The notes: generated from the sequence alone by a model not told the origin. 41,445 nucleotides of DNA from an uncultured Roseburia sp. (GCA_947246475.1 CAMXSH010000018.1:1-41445); one strand, 5' to 3'; numbered from the stretch's first letter, positions 24,491-34,486 are shown. Translations and numbers: made by a program.

Positions 24491-27052
24491 ATGGGATTAT
24501 TAAGTAAGGTAGTTGGGACCCACAGTGAGAGGGAAGTAAAGAGAGTGCTTCCTATCGTGGACAAGATTGAAAAACTGGAATCTGATTATGAAAAATTGTC
24601 AGACGAGCAGTTAAAAGATAAAACAAGAGAATTCAAGAACCGGTTGTCAGAAGGAGAATCATTGGATGACATTCTTCCGGAGGCATATGCAGTTGTCAGA
24701 GAGGCATCCAAGAGGACGATCGGCATGCGCCATTACCGCGTGCAGCTGATCGGCGGCGTGATTCTGCATCAGGGACGTATCACAGAGATGCGTACTGGTG
24801 AAGGTAAGACGCTGGTGTCCACACTTCCAGCATATCTGAATGCCTTAGAGGGAAAGGGTGTCCATATTGTTACGGTCAATGACTATCTGGCAAAGCGAGA
24901 TGCGGAGTGGATGGGACAGATCCATGAGTTTCTTGGGCTGACAGTAGGCTGTATACTGAACAGCATGGACAATGATGAAAGAAGAGAAGCCTATGGCTGC
25001 GATATTACCTACGCTACAAATAACGAGCTTGGATTTGACTATCTCCGTGATAACATGGTTATTTATAAAGAGCAGCTGGTACAGAGAGAGCTTAACTATG
25101 CTATTGTGGATGAGGTGGACTCGGTACTTATCGACGAGGCGAGAACACCGTTGATCATCTCTGGAAGCAGCGGAAAATCCACCAAGATTTATGAGGCATG
25201 TGATAACCTGGCAAAGCAGCTTAAGCGTGGTACTGCGAAAGAGCTGTCTAAGATGGATATCATCATGAAAGAAGATGACAATGAGACCGGTGATTTTGTT
25301 GTGGATGAAAAGGAAAAGACGGTGAACCTTACCGCCCAGGGTGTGGCAAAGGTGGAGCGCTTTTTCCATATCGAAAATCTGGCAGATCCGGAGCATTTGG
25401 AGATCCAGCACTGTATCAACCTTGCCCTGCGTGCGCACAATCTCATGTTCTTAGACAAGGATTATGTGGTAAAAGATGATGAGGTGCTGATCGTCGATGA
25501 ATTTACTGGACGTATTATGCCAGGACGCCGTTATTCAGACGGTCTCCATCAAGCGATCGAGGCAAAAGAGCATGTAAAAGTTAAGCGTGAAAGCAAGACT
25601 CTGGCGACGATCACTTTCCAGAACTTTTTCAATAAATATGCGAAAAAATGTGGTATGACTGGTACCGCCCTTACCGAAGAAAAAGAGTTTCGTGAGATCT
25701 ACGGCATGGATGTTGTAGAAGTTCCTACCAATAAACCAGTAGCACGTATTGATCACAACGATTCCGTATATAAGACGAAAAAAGAAAAACTGAATGCCAT
25801 CGTAGAAGATATAGCAGATTGCTATGAGAGAAAGCAGCCAGTGTTAGTGGGTACGATCACCATTGAGGCATCGGAGGAGCTCAGCGATCTGCTTCGGAGA
25901 CGGGGCATTAAGCATAAAGTACTGAATGCCAAATACCATGAGATGGAGGCGGAGATTGTTGCAGACGCAGGTATTGCAGGGGCTGTGACCATCGCTACCA
26001 ATATGGCAGGCCGTGGTACCGATATCAAGCTGGGAGAAGGAGTCCAGGACCTGGGAGGATTAAGGATCATCGGTACGGAGCGGCACGAGTCCAGACGTAT
26101 TGATAATCAGCTGAGAGGACGTTCCGGACGTCAGGGAGATCCCGGTGAATCCAAGTTTTATATTTCCCTTGAGGATGACCTGATGCGTCTGTTTGGTTCC
26201 CAGAACCTGATGAATATATTTAATTCCCTGGGTATGCCGGAGGGTGAACAGATTCAGCACCGGATGCTGAACAAAGCGATTGAGCGCGCCCAGATGAAGA
26301 TCGAGAGCAACAACTATGGAATCCGTAAAAATCTGCTGGAATATGATATCATCAACAACCAGCAGAGGGAACTTATCTATGCTGAGAGACGTAAAGTTCT
26401 GGATGGGGAGAGCATGCGTGATACCATCTACGGTATGATGGATGAAGTGATAGAAAAGTATGTGGGCAGGACTATTGGGGACGATCAGATTCCAGAGGAA
26501 TGGGATCTGGATGAGTTAAATATGAATCTTCTGCCTATCATTCCCTTTGAGCCGGTTACATTTGATCCGGAGAGGGATAAGAGCATAAATAAAAATGAAC
26601 TGATCCAGAGATTAAAAGAAGAGGCCCTCCATATCTATGAGATGAAGGAAGCAGAATTCCCGGAGGCAGAGCAGATCCGTGAGATCGAGCGTGTCATTCT
26701 TCTGAAGGTCACAGACCAGCACTGGATGAATCATATTGACGATATGGACCAGCTGCGCCAGGGGATCGGACTTCAGGCATACGGACAGAGGGATCCGGTG
26801 ACAGAGTACCGCTTCCAGAGTTATGACATGTTTGCAGAGATGACAGAGTCCATCCGTGAGGAGACGGTAAAGGCATTGATGCATGTCCGTATCGAGCAGA
26901 AAGTAGAACGTGAGCAGGTGGCGAAAGAGACAGGAACCAACAAAGATGATTCTGTGAATGCCCCAGTTACGAGAAAATCAGATAAGGTGAGCCGCAATGC
27001 TCCGTGTCCATGTGGATCCGGAAAGAAATATAAATACTGCTGTGGCAGATAA
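24491..27052 (+). CDS. secA: Preprotein translocase ATPase SecA
   Basis: The 853-residue motor pushes unfolded preproteins through SecYEG using ATP. Motifs are Walker A (MRTGEGKTL), the DEAD-like segment ([20 protein letters not shown]), the preprotein cross-linking domain, the second helicase half ([45 protein letters not shown]) and the C-terminal zinc-binding tail ([19 protein letters not shown]), which binds SecB or the ribosome. I start it at ATG 24491 (MGLLSKVVG), with GGAGAG just upstream, because SecA proteins begin there; an open frame extends back to 24422 but overlaps the promoter. Length is normal. Confidence 0.98.
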   Translation: MGLLSKVVGTHSEREVKRVLPIVDKIEKLESDYEKLSDEQLKDKTREFKNRLSEGESLDDILPEAYAVVREASKRTIGMRHYRVQLIGGVILHQGRITEMRTGEGKTLVSTLPAYLNALEGKGVHIVTVNDYLAKRDAEWMGQIHEFLGLTVGCILNSMDNDERREAYGCDITYATNNELGFDYLRDNMVIYKEQLVQRELNYAIVDEVDSVLIDEARTPLIISGSSGKSTKIYEACDNLAKQLKRGTAKELSKMDIIMKEDDNETGDFVVDEKEKTVNLTAQGVAKVERFFHIENLADPEHLEIQHCINLALRAHNLMFLDKDYVVKDDEVLIVDEFTGRIMPGRRYSDGLHQAIEAKEHVKVKRESKTLATITFQNFFNKYAKKCGMTGTALTEEKEFREIYGMDVVEVPTNKPVARIDHNDSVYKTKKEKLNAIVEDIADCYERKQPVLVGTITIEASEELSDLLRRRGIKHKVLNAKYHEMEAEIVADAGIAGAVTIATNMAGRGTDIKLGEGVQDLGGLRIIGTERHESRRIDNQLRGRSGRQGDPGESKFYISLEDDLMRLFGSQNLMNIFNSLGMPEGEQIQHRMLNKAIERAQMKIESNNYGIRKNLLEYDIINNQQRELIYAERRKVLDGESMRDTIYGMMDEVIEKYVGRTIGDDQIPEEWDLDELNMNLLPIIPFEPVTFDPERDKSINKNELIQRLKEEALHIYEMKEAEFPEAEQIREIERVILLKVTDQHWMNHIDDMDQLRQGIGLQAYGQRDPVTEYRFQSYDMFAEMTESIREETVKALMHVRIEQKVEREQVAKETGTNKDDSVNAPVTRKSDKVSRNAPCPCGSGKKYKYCCGR

Positions 27053-27065
27053 GGCGGGTCTTTGC

Positions 27066-27145
27066 TTCACCTGGTGAATCATAGCTTCATCAGGTGAAAT
27101 AAATTTCACCTGGCAGGTTTGTTTCCCAGGGGACTCAAACCTGGG
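27066..27145 (+). promoter_or_regulatory. Possible RNA switch in the secA-prfB gap
   Basis: TTCACCTGG occurs at 27066-27074 and 27105-27113, with CAGGTGAA (27091-27098) between them, so the middle copy can pair with either flank but not both. Next, CAGGTTTG pairs with CAAACCTG, and CCCAGG with CCTGGG. No T-tract follows the last stem. The region could pause or attenuate transcription into prfB, or expose its ribosome site. Confidence 0.4.
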
Positions 27146-27176
27146 CTATATTATATTGGAATCAGAGGATTAAAAA

Positions 27177-28280
27177 ATGGTCGAGTTAGATAATTATAAA
27201 GTCGAACTCTCCTCTTATGAAAAGCCTCTCGCTGAGGTCAGGGATTCCCTGAATCTTGGCGAGAAGCAGTTTCGTATTGAGGAGCTGGAGAAAAATATGG
27301 AAGCTCCGGATTTCTGGGAGAATGCAGAGAAGGCGAGCCAGTCCATGAAAGAGGTAAAGGAACTCAAAGATATCGTTAGCCGTGCCGACGGACTCAGTGG
27401 AAAGTATGAAGATATCATGACGCTGATCGAGATGGCATATGAGGAAGAGGACGAGGAACTGGCGGCGGAGATCAAAGAGGAACTGGAAGAGTTTGTGAAG
27501 GATTTTGACGATCTTCGCATCACTACGATGCTGAAAGGCGAGTATGATGAGAGCAATGCCATTCTCACCCTGCACGCAGGAGCCGGAGGAACAGAGAGCT
27601 GTGACTGGGCGAGCATGCTGTGCCGGATGTATCAGAGATGGGCAGAAAAAAAAGGATATTCTGTAGAAATGCTGGATTTTCTGGATGGTGACGAGGCGGG
27701 GCTCAAGTCCGTTACCCTGCAGATCAACGGGATCAATGCTTACGGGTATCTGAAAAGTGAACATGGTGTACATCGTCTGGTGCGTATTTCTCCCTTTAAT
27801 GCGGCGGGTAAACGTCAGACGTCTTTTGTTTCCTGTGACGTGATGCCGGACATTGAACAGGATCTTGATATCGAAATCGCAGATGATGATATCCGCATCG
27901 ACACGTACCGTTCCAGTGGCGCCGGCGGCCAGCATATCAATAAAACCTCATCAGCGATCCGTATTACCCATTTCCCGACAGGGATCGTGGTACAGTGCCA
28001 GAATGAACGTTCCCAGCATATGAATAAAGACAAGGCAATGCAGATGCTGAAGGCAAAGCTGTATATGCTGAAACAACAAGAGAATCTGGAAAAAGAGTCC
28101 GACATCCGCGGTGAACAGAAAGAAATCGGCTGGGGCAACCAGATCCGGTCGTATGTAATGCAGCCATATACCATGGTAAAGGACCACAGGACTAATGTGG
28201 AATCCGGCAATGTTGGGGCTGTTATGGACGGCGATCTGGATGTGTTCATCAATGGATATTTAAAATGGATCAATAGTTAA
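27177..28280 (+). CDS. prfB: Peptide chain release factor 2 (no programmed frameshift)
   Basis: The 367-residue RF2 ends translation at UAA and UGA. It carries the stop-codon recognition motif SPF (VRISPFNAAG) and the peptidyl-tRNA hydrolysis motif GGQ (SSGAGGQHINKTSSA). In most bacteria prfB needs a +1 frameshift at a CUU-UGA-C site near codon 25. Here codons 22-26 read AGG GAT TCC CTG AAT (27240-27254), so the frame is uninterrupted and the autoregulatory stop is absent, although the AGG codon at the usual distance is kept. The order secA-prfB is conserved in Firmicutes. Confidence 0.97.
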   Translation: MVELDNYKVELSSYEKPLAEVRDSLNLGEKQFRIEELEKNMEAPDFWENAEKASQSMKEVKELKDIVSRADGLSGKYEDIMTLIEMAYEEEDEELAAEIKEELEEFVKDFDDLRITTMLKGEYDESNAILTLHAGAGGTESCDWASMLCRMYQRWAEKKGYSVEMLDFLDGDEAGLKSVTLQINGINAYGYLKSEHGVHRLVRISPFNAAGKRQTSFVSCDVMPDIEQDLDIEIADDDIRIDTYRSSGAGGQHINKTSSAIRITHFPTGIVVQCQNERSQHMNKDKAMQMLKAKLYMLKQQENLEKESDIRGEQKEIGWGNQIRSYVMQPYTMVKDHRTNVESGNVGAVMDGDLDVFINGYLKWINS

Positions 28281-28350
28281 ATTATCGGAAGTTACTGACG
28301 TAGGGGAAAGAGGCAGAGCCAGGGAAGTACTGTCCGGAATGGAGGGGCTT

Positions 28351-28821
28351 ATGAAAGAAATAATTACGTTTTTTATCAGTGGCAGAGAATATGGGATTGA
28401 GATCAGTGGGATGCAGAGTCTTGAAAGTTATCAGGAGATCAATCCTTTGTCGGAAGCACCGGACTGCATTCTGGGAACCATCGTGGTGCGGGACGAGGTG
28501 TATCCGGTCTATGATATACAGGCAAAGTTAAATCTTCCTGCTGCCGAAATGACAAAGGATACCAAGATATTGCTTCTCCGGACAAGTAAGAGAGGCATTG
28601 CCTGTATGGTGGACAGCGTGGATAAGGTGTTTCAGGCAGAAGGAGATAATATCCAGACCTTCCCGAAGGAGGCACAGACGGTGGGGACCGATTATATTGA
28701 TTTTATCGCCAGAAGAGACGGTGAATTGATCGTGGTGATAAATCCGGATGCACTGCTGTCTGAAGAGGATTTTGATCTGATCGATGAGCTGGATCTGTCT
28801 CAGCAAGAGAAGCAGGAATAG
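28351..28821 (+). CDS. CheW-domain chemotaxis adaptor (stand-alone)
   Basis: This is a 156-residue cytoplasmic protein of the CheW fold, which links chemoreceptors to the CheA kinase. Family features are FFISGREYGIEISGMQSLE near the start, APDCILGTIVVRDEVYPVYD (the receptor-binding region) and ACMVDSVDKVFQAEGDNIQ. The start ATG 28351 is five bases after GGAGG; another ATG (28339) lies before that ribosome site. It follows prfB by 70 bases and may be co-transcribed. No cheA or flagellar genes are visible. Confidence 0.85.
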   Translation: MKEIITFFISGREYGIEISGMQSLESYQEINPLSEAPDCILGTIVVRDEVYPVYDIQAKLNLPAAEMTKDTKILLLRTSKRGIACMVDSVDKVFQAEGDNIQTFPKEAQTVGTDYIDFIARRDGELIVVINPDALLSEEDFDLIDELDLSQQEKQE

Positions 28822-28872
28822 TTCTGCCTGCACTTCGCTGGGATATTTACATATAGAAAGGAAGAGGAGACA

Positions 28873-30075
28873 ATGAAAATCGCAGTATTAGGTTATGGAA
28901 CGATTGGTTCCGGAGTTGTTGAGGTGATCCGCACCAATGCAGAAAGCATTGCGAAACGTGCGGGGGAAGAGGTTGAGGTAAAATATGTCCTGGATCTACG
29001 GGATTTTCCGGAGGATCCGGTGCAGGAAATACTTGTTCATGATTATAATGTAATCGCAGAGGATGAAGAAGTAGGTGTGATCGTCGAGACCATGGGAGGT
29101 ACAAAACCTGCCTATGATTTTGTGAAGACGGCTCTTCTAAAAGGAAAAAGTGTCTGCTCTTCCAATAAAGAACTGGTGGCAGCCCATGGAGCCGAACTGA
29201 TTCAGATCGCCAGGGACAAGAATGTGAACTTTTTCTTTGAGGCGAGTGTGGGAGGAGGAATTCCGATCATCCGCCCGCTCAACCAGTGTATTACTGCAGA
29301 TGAGATTCAGGAGATCAATGGTATCCTGAATGGTACGACAAACTTTATCCTGACGAAGATGGCAGACGAGGGAGCTGATTTTGCCGAGGTATTGAAACAG
29401 GCACAGGAACTGGGGTATGCGGAAAAAGATCCAACAGCAGATGTGGAAGGCTATGATGCCTGCCGAAAGATTGCGATCCTTACCTCTCTTGCCTATGGAA
29501 AACAAGTGGATTATGAGGACATCTATACGGAAGGGATCACGAAGATCACAGCAGAAGACTTTAAATATGCAAAGAAGGTGAATTCGGCGATTAAGATCTT
29601 TGGTACAAGCAAAAAAGTGGGTGACCAGGTGTATGCAATGGTGGCGCCTCAGATGGTAGACAGCGCACATCCGCTTTACAGTGTAAATGACGTGTTTAAT
29701 GGTATATCTGTCACTGGAAATATGCTGGGGGATGTGATGTTTTATGGGGCCGGAGCCGGCAAGCTTCCTACGGCAAGTGCTGTGGCAGCTGATGTGGTGG
29801 CAGCGGTAAAACACCAGGGAGAAAATGTATCTATTACCTGGAGTGCACAAAAACTTGAGATCACACCGATGGATGAGATGGAAAACCGGTTCTTTGTCCG
29901 GGTAGCAGAATCTGAGAAAGAGAAGGTTTCAGAAGTATTTGGCGGGGTTCAGATGATTGACGCCGGAATTTCAGGAGAATGTGGATTTATTACCGGACCT
30001 TTGAAGGAAAAAGAATTTGCGGCAAAGGCAGAGAGCTTTACTACGCTCATCACACGCATTCGGGTGTCTGCATAA
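28873..30075 (+). CDS. hom: Homoserine dehydrogenase
   Basis: The 400-residue enzyme reduces aspartate semialdehyde to homoserine (EC 1.1.1.3), the branch point to threonine and methionine. The Rossmann motif is GYGTIGSGVVEVI (residues about 7-19). Substrate-binding segments are NGTTNFILTKMADEG and DPTADVEGYDACRKI; the ACT-like regulatory tail begins near residue 336 (NRFFVRVAESEKEKVSEVFG), suggesting threonine feedback. The ribosome site is AAGAGGAG. It leads the unit hom-apgM-lysC. Confidence 0.95.
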   Translation: MKIAVLGYGTIGSGVVEVIRTNAESIAKRAGEEVEVKYVLDLRDFPEDPVQEILVHDYNVIAEDEEVGVIVETMGGTKPAYDFVKTALLKGKSVCSSNKELVAAHGAELIQIARDKNVNFFFEASVGGGIPIIRPLNQCITADEIQEINGILNGTTNFILTKMADEGADFAEVLKQAQELGYAEKDPTADVEGYDACRKIAILTSLAYGKQVDYEDIYTEGITKITAEDFKYAKKVNSAIKIFGTSKKVGDQVYAMVAPQMVDSAHPLYSVNDVFNGISVTGNMLGDVMFYGAGAGKLPTASAVAADVVAAVKHQGENVSITWSAQKLEITPMDEMENRFFVRVAESEKEKVSEVFGGVQMIDAGISGECGFITGPLKEKEFAAKAESFTTLITRIRVSA

Positions 30076-30128
30076 GCTGAAATAATAGATGCGGGTTTAA
30101 GACTGATAGAAGAAAGGACGGAAAGACA

Positions 30129-31340
30129 ATGAAATATATTGTTGTTCTGGGTGATGGAATGGCAGACCAGCCGTTAGAAGAGCTGGATGGCAGGACACCG
30201 TTGGAATATGCTGCGACGCCTAATATGGATAGGATCTCAAAGAAAGCCAGGCTTGGACTGTCAAAGACCATTCCCCATGGAATGAAGCCAGGGAGTGATA
30301 CAGCCAATCTTGCCGTTTTAGGATATAACCCCAGGCAGTACTATACCGGACGTTCTCCGCTGGAAGCGCTGAGTATCGGTGTAGATATGGAAGAAGGAGA
30401 TATTGCTATCCGCTGTAATATTGTGACACTTTCAGAGGATGATCTTCCTTATGAGGAGAAGAGGATCATCGACCACAGCAGTGGTGAGATTTCCACAGAA
30501 GAAGCGAAGGTGCTTTTAGAGGCTCTGAAAGCGGAGATGGAAGATGATGTCTACCAGTTTTATACGGGAACCAGCTATCGTCACTGTACGATCTGGAAAC
30601 ATGGACAGGTATCCGAGCTCACCCCGCCTCATGATATTCTCGGAAAAAAGATTGAAGAGTATCTTCCGGCAGATGACAGACTCCGTGGGATGATGAAAAA
30701 GAGTTATGATATACTGAACCAGCATCCGCTGAACGTGGAGAGAGCCAAGAAGGGGCTGAACAAAGCAAATTCTATCTGGTTCTGGGGAGCGGGAACCAAA
30801 CCGGAGCTGGATAATTTTGAAGAGAAATTTGGGAAAAAGGGCGCCATGATCTCAGCGGTAGACCTTTTAAAAGGAATCGCGGTGGGCGCAGGTATGAGCA
30901 ATATCGAGGTAAAAGGGGCAGATGGAACCCTGGAAACCAATTATGAAGGAAAAGCGGAGGCTGCGGTAAAAGCAGTGACAGAGGGTGGCAGTGATCTTGT
31001 CTACATCCATGTGGAGGCGCCGGATGAGATGGGGCACCAGGGCAGTGTGGAGAAAAAGATCAAGGCAATAGAATATCTGGATAAAAGGGTTATTGGCCCC
31101 GTGTACAACAGAATGACGGAGCTGGGAGAAGATTTCCGGATGCTGGTTATGCCGGATCATCCAACCCCGATCTGTACCCGCACCCATTCCAGTGATCCAG
31201 TTCCTTATCTGTTGTATGACAGTACTGCAGAAGAGGAACATACATGGAATTATAATGAAAAAGAGGCTGAGAAGAGTGGAAATTACCAGGAAAACGGGTA
31301 TCAGCTTATGGAAGAATTATTAGGATCTGTTTCAGAATGA
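30129..31340 (+). CDS. apgM: ApgM-family phosphoglycerate mutase, candidate homoserine kinase
   Basis: The 403-residue protein belongs to the alkaline-phosphatase superfamily ApgM group (archaeal-type cofactor-independent phosphoglycerate mutase). The first metal-binding Asp is in VVLGDGMADQPL and the catalytic Ser in MKPGSDTANLAVLGY; the metal-binding residues HVEAPDEMGHQG and MPDHPTP are also present. In several Firmicutes and Bacteroidetes this gene sits with threonine genes and has been proposed to replace the missing homoserine kinase. Its place between hom and lysC supports that role over glycolysis. It overlaps the start region of lysC. Confidence 0.88.
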   Translation: MKYIVVLGDGMADQPLEELDGRTPLEYAATPNMDRISKKARLGLSKTIPHGMKPGSDTANLAVLGYNPRQYYTGRSPLEALSIGVDMEEGDIAIRCNIVTLSEDDLPYEEKRIIDHSSGEISTEEAKVLLEALKAEMEDDVYQFYTGTSYRHCTIWKHGQVSELTPPHDILGKKIEEYLPADDRLRGMMKKSYDILNQHPLNVERAKKGLNKANSIWFWGAGTKPELDNFEEKFGKKGAMISAVDLLKGIAVGAGMSNIEVKGADGTLETNYEGKAEAAVKAVTEGGSDLVYIHVEAPDEMGHQGSVEKKIKAIEYLDKRVIGPVYNRMTELGEDFRMLVMPDHPTPICTRTHSSDPVPYLLYDSTAEEEHTWNYNEKEAEKSGNYQENGYQLMEELLGSVSE

Positions 31341-31357
31341 CAGGAGGAGAAAAGAAC

Positions 31358-32563
31358 ATGTTGATCGTAAAGAAATTTGGTGGTACTTCGGTTGCTGATA
31401 AAGAGAGGATTTTTAATGTGGCAAACCGTTGTATAGAGGATTATAAAAAGGGACATGACGTAGTTGTCGTCCTTTCTGCTATGGGAAAGCAGACAGATGT
31501 GCTGCTGGAAATGGCAAATGATATCAATCCCAACGCGCCGAAGCGTGAGCTGGATATGCTGCTTACCACAGGAGAACAGACCTCCGTGGCGCTGATGGCG
31601 ATGGCGATGCATTCCCTGGGCGTGCCATCCATCTCTTTGAATGCTTTTCAGGTGGCGATGCACACGACCTCTGTGGCGGGAAATGCAAAGCTGATTAAGA
31701 TTGATAAGGATCGTATCCGTCATGAACTGGAACAGAGAAAAATAGTAATTGTGACAGGGTTCCAGGGGATCTGCAAATATGACGATTATACCACATTGGG
31801 ACGCGGCGGTTCTGACACGACAGCGGTGGCTCTGGCGGCAACGCTTCATGCTGATGCCTGCGAGATCTACACAGATGTGGATGGTGTCTACACCGCAGAT
31901 CCGCGTATTGTAGAGGATGCTAAGAAACTTGACCAGATTACCTATGATGAAATGCTTGAACTCGCCAGCTTTGGAGCAGGGGTTCTTCACAACCGTTCTG
32001 TGGAAATGGCGAAAAAGTATGGTGTACAGCTGGTGGTTCGTTCAAGTCTGAATACAACAGAAGGTACTATAGTGAAGGAGGAAGTTAAAATGGAAAAAAT
32101 GCTTATCAGCGGTGTGGCAAGTGACAAGAACGTAGCCAGAATAGCAGTCGTAGGTCTGGAGGACCAGCCAGGAGTGGCATTTAAGCTGTTCCGGCACCTT
32201 GCCAACCACAATGTAAACGTAGATATGATCCTGCAGTCCATCGGACGTGATAATACAAAGGATATCAGCTTTACCGTGACGGAGGACATGGCAGATGTAG
32301 CAGTAGAGACCGTTGAGAGACATCGCAGCGGCAGTCTCAAATGCCAGGATGTGAAGGTAAATAAAAATGTATCCAAAGTATCCATCGTAGGTGCGGGCAT
32401 GCAGACCAATCCCGGAGTTGCTGCCCAGATGTTCGAGGCGCTCTATGATGCCAATGTTAACATTCAGCAGATTTCAACGTCTGAGATCCGTGTTACGGTG
32501 CTGATCGACGAAGAGGATACCAACAAAGCGATGAATGCAGTTCACAAAGAATTTGATTTTTGA
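31358..32563 (+). CDS. lysC: Aspartate kinase
   Basis: The 401-residue enzyme phosphorylates aspartate (EC 2.7.2.4), the first step to lysine, threonine and methionine. The N-terminal VKKFGGTSVADKERI is the family signature, followed by TTGEQTSVALMAMAM and GRGGSDTTAVALAA. Two C-terminal ACT domains (from about residue 255; VGLEDQPGVAFKLF and VGAGMQTNPGVAAQMF) bind regulatory amino acids. I start it at ATG 31358, eight bases after AGGAGGAG; the ATG at 31337 that overlaps the apgM stop lies before that ribosome site. A second, internal start is described separately. A terminator follows. Confidence 0.95.
   Translation: MLIVKKFGGTSVADKERIFNVANRCIEDYKKGHDVVVVLSAMGKQTDVLLEMANDINPNAPKRELDMLLTTGEQTSVALMAMAMHSLGVPSISLNAFQVAMHTTSVAGNAKLIKIDKDRIRHELEQRKIVIVTGFQGICKYDDYTTLGRGGSDTTAVALAATLHADACEIYTDVDGVYTADPRIVEDAKKLDQITYDEMLELASFGAGVLHNRSVEMAKKYGVQLVVRSSLNTTEGTIVKEEVKMEKMLISGVASDKNVARIAVVGLEDQPGVAFKLFRHLANHNVNVDMILQSIGRDNTKDISFTVTEDMADVAVETVERHRSGSLKCQDVKVNKNVSKVSIVGAGMQTNPGVAAQMFEALYDANVNIQQISTSEIRVTVLIDEEDTNKAMNAVHKEFDF
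32075..32092 (+). promoter_or_regulatory. Internal ribosome binding site and start for a short aspartokinase beta subunit
   Basis: AAGGAGG (32075-32081) lies eight bases before an in-frame ATG at 32090, codon 245 of lysC. Initiation here would give a 157-residue protein made only of the two ACT domains. B. subtilis lysC makes just such a beta subunit from an internal start near codon 246. Confidence 0.75.
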
Positions 32564-32596
32564 TTTTTTGTAAAGTTATAAAAATATATGTTTGTC

Positions 32597-32626
32597 AAAA
32601 AGCGCCAATTTATTTGGTGCTTTTTT
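32597..32626 (+). terminator. Intrinsic terminator of the hom-apgM-lysC unit
   Basis: AAAAGCGCCAA pairs with TTGGTGCTTTT (one G-T pair), followed by a T-run. Confidence 0.88.
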
Positions 32627-32647
32627 AATAAAGCCATTCAGGTATCC

Positions 32648-32676
32648 TTGTATCCTTTCCCGATAAATGTTATAAT
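32648..32676 (+). promoter_or_regulatory. Sigma-A promoter of the ecfA1-ecfA2-ecfT-truA operon
   Basis: TTGTAT (32648-32653), 17-base spacer, TATAAT (32671-32676), about 67 bases before the TTG start of ecfA1. Confidence 0.82.
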
Positions 32677-32742
32677 AGCCGTATCTGTTCGATAGACAGA
32701 GCACAGCAAAATTTATAAGCAAACAGATAGGATGGTGCTGTT

Positions 32743-33606
32743 TTGATAAAAGTGGAGGATCTTGTATTTGAATATATACGCAGGGATGAAAAGGACGAGG
32801 TCATCGGCGTGGAACTGGCGGTAGATCATCTGTCCTTCCAGGTGAATAAGGGGGAGTTTGTGGCGGTGCTGGGACACAATGGTTCTGGCAAATCCACACT
32901 GGCAAAGCATATCAATGCCATTCTGCTTCCCGGAGAGGGAATAGTTTATGTGGACGGTATCGATACTTCCGATAAAAATATGATATGGGAGGTCAGGCAG
33001 CGGGCAGGGATGGTATTTCAGAACCCTGACAATCAGATCGTGCACAATGTAGTAGAAGAAGATGTTGGTTTTGGACCAGAGAATCTTGGAGTGCCCACGG
33101 AGGAGATCTGGGAACGGGTAGAAGATTCTCTGAAAAAGGTAGGAATGTTAAAATGCCGCAAAGAGTCTCCCAATAATCTGTCTGGTGGTCAGAAACAGAA
33201 GGTGGCTATCGCCGGTGTGCTTGCCATGAAGCCAAAATGTATTGTTTTTGATGAGTCTACAGCGATGTTAGATCCAGTGGGGCGCAGGGAGGTATTGGAG
33301 GCGGTCCGGGAATTAAATGAGAAAGAGGGGATCACGGTCCTGTGGATCACCCACTATATGGATGAGGCAGCCCAGGCGGACCGCATTCTCGTAATGAATG
33401 AAGGAAAGCTGGTAATGGAGGGAACTCCCAGGGAGGTATTTGCCCAGGCAGACCAGCTCAAGAAATGGCATCTGGATGTGCCCCAGGTGACAGAGCTGGC
33501 ATCGGAACTGAGGAAGCGGGGAATGGATATACCTGCAGATGTGATTAAAGTAGAAGAATTTGTGGAAGCAGCAGCGCGGTGTTTCGCAGGCGCGGGACAG
33601 AAATGA
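32743..33606 (+). CDS. ecfA1: Energy-coupling factor transporter ATPase EcfA1
   Basis: The 287-residue ATPase powers the shared ECF module that drives several vitamin and metal S-components. It shows Walker A ([13 protein letters not shown]), signature [13 protein letters not shown] and Walker B ([13 protein letters not shown]), where Ser stands in place of the Pro of EcfA2, as is usual in EcfA1. The start is a TTG at 32743: the first residues ([12 protein letters not shown]) are the expected N-terminus and no closer ATG exists. It is the first of the block ecfA1-ecfA2-ecfT-truA. The S-components are encoded elsewhere. Confidence 0.95.
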   Translation: MIKVEDLVFEYIRRDEKDEVIGVELAVDHLSFQVNKGEFVAVLGHNGSGKSTLAKHINAILLPGEGIVYVDGIDTSDKNMIWEVRQRAGMVFQNPDNQIVHNVVEEDVGFGPENLGVPTEEIWERVEDSLKKVGMLKCRKESPNNLSGGQKQKVAIAGVLAMKPKCIVFDESTAMLDPVGRREVLEAVRELNEKEGITVLWITHYMDEAAQADRILVMNEGKLVMEGTPREVFAQADQLKKWHLDVPQVTELASELRKRGMDIPADVIKVEEFVEAAARCFAGAGQK

Positions 33607-33613
33607 GGAGATT

Positions 33614-34477
33614 ATGTCTATTTTACTTAATGAGGTAGAATACATCTACGGAAAAGGAACAGCATTTGAAAAGGTGGCGTTGTATAATGTTACTCTGCAG
33701 ATTGGGGACGGAGAATTTATCGGACTCATCGGGCATACAGGATCCGGCAAATCTACGCTTATCCAGCATCTGAATGGTCTCCTGAAGCCTGTCTCCGGCG
33801 GGGTGTACTACAATGGAGAAGATATCAACGACAAGGATTTTTCAAAAAAGAAGCTGCGTTCCAAGGTTTCTATTGTATTTCAGTATCCGGAACAGCAGCT
33901 GTTTGAGAGTTCTGTGATCGAAGATGTGCGTTTTGGCCCGAAAAATATTGGGATGGAATCATTGGAAGTGGACATGAATGCTTTTGAGGCATTAAAACAG
34001 GTGGGAATACCGGATGAACTTCTGGATGTATCGCCGCTGGAGCTGTCCGGCGGCCAAAAGCGGAGAGTGGCTATCGCTGGTGTGCTGGCCATGCAGCCGG
34101 AAGTGCTGATCCTGGACGAGCCTACGGCGGGGCTGGATCCTAAGGGAAGGGATGAAATACTGGAACTGATCCAGAGACTGCACGAAGAGCGGAAGATCAC
34201 AGTGATCGTCGTGTCCCACAGTATGGAAGACATGGGAAAATATGCAAAGCGGCTTGTGGTGATGAATGGCGGAACAGTGGCTTATGACGGGACTCCGGAA
34301 GAGGTCTTTTCCCATTATAAAGAGCTGGAGCGTATCGGATTACGGGCGCCCCAGACAACCTATGTAATGGAGGGGCTGGCGGCAAGGGGAATAAAGCTTC
34401 CCCACAATGCAATCAATGTAAGGCAGGCAGCGGACGCTATTTACAAAGCCTACAGAAGTAGAAAAGAAAGGAATTAG
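33614..34477 (+). CDS. ecfA2: Energy-coupling factor transporter ATPase EcfA2
   Basis: The 287-residue partner ATPase has Walker A (GHTGSGKSTLIQH), Q-loop (VFQYPEQQLFESSV), signature LSGGQKRRVAIAG and Walker B (VLILDEPTAGLDP). It forms a heterodimer with EcfA1. The true start is ATG 33614 (MSILLNEVEYIYG), just after GAGGAG; the longer open frame from 33560 lies inside ecfA1. The gap to ecfA1 is seven bases. Confidence 0.96.
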   Translation: MSILLNEVEYIYGKGTAFEKVALYNVTLQIGDGEFIGLIGHTGSGKSTLIQHLNGLLKPVSGGVYYNGEDINDKDFSKKKLRSKVSIVFQYPEQQLFESSVIEDVRFGPKNIGMESLEVDMNAFEALKQVGIPDELLDVSPLELSGGQKRRVAIAGVLAMQPEVLILDEPTAGLDPKGRDEILELIQRLHEERKITVIVVSHSMEDMGKYAKRLVVMNGGTVAYDGTPEEVFSHYKELERIGLRAPQTTYVMEGLAARGIKLPHNAINVRQAADAIYKAYRSRKERN

Positions 34478-34486
34478 TCTGGGATT

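Noticed and set aside
32591-32600. TTTGTCAAAA before the lysC terminator as a further Spo0A-like box
   Set aside because: It is single, merges with the terminator stem and has no promoter next to it.
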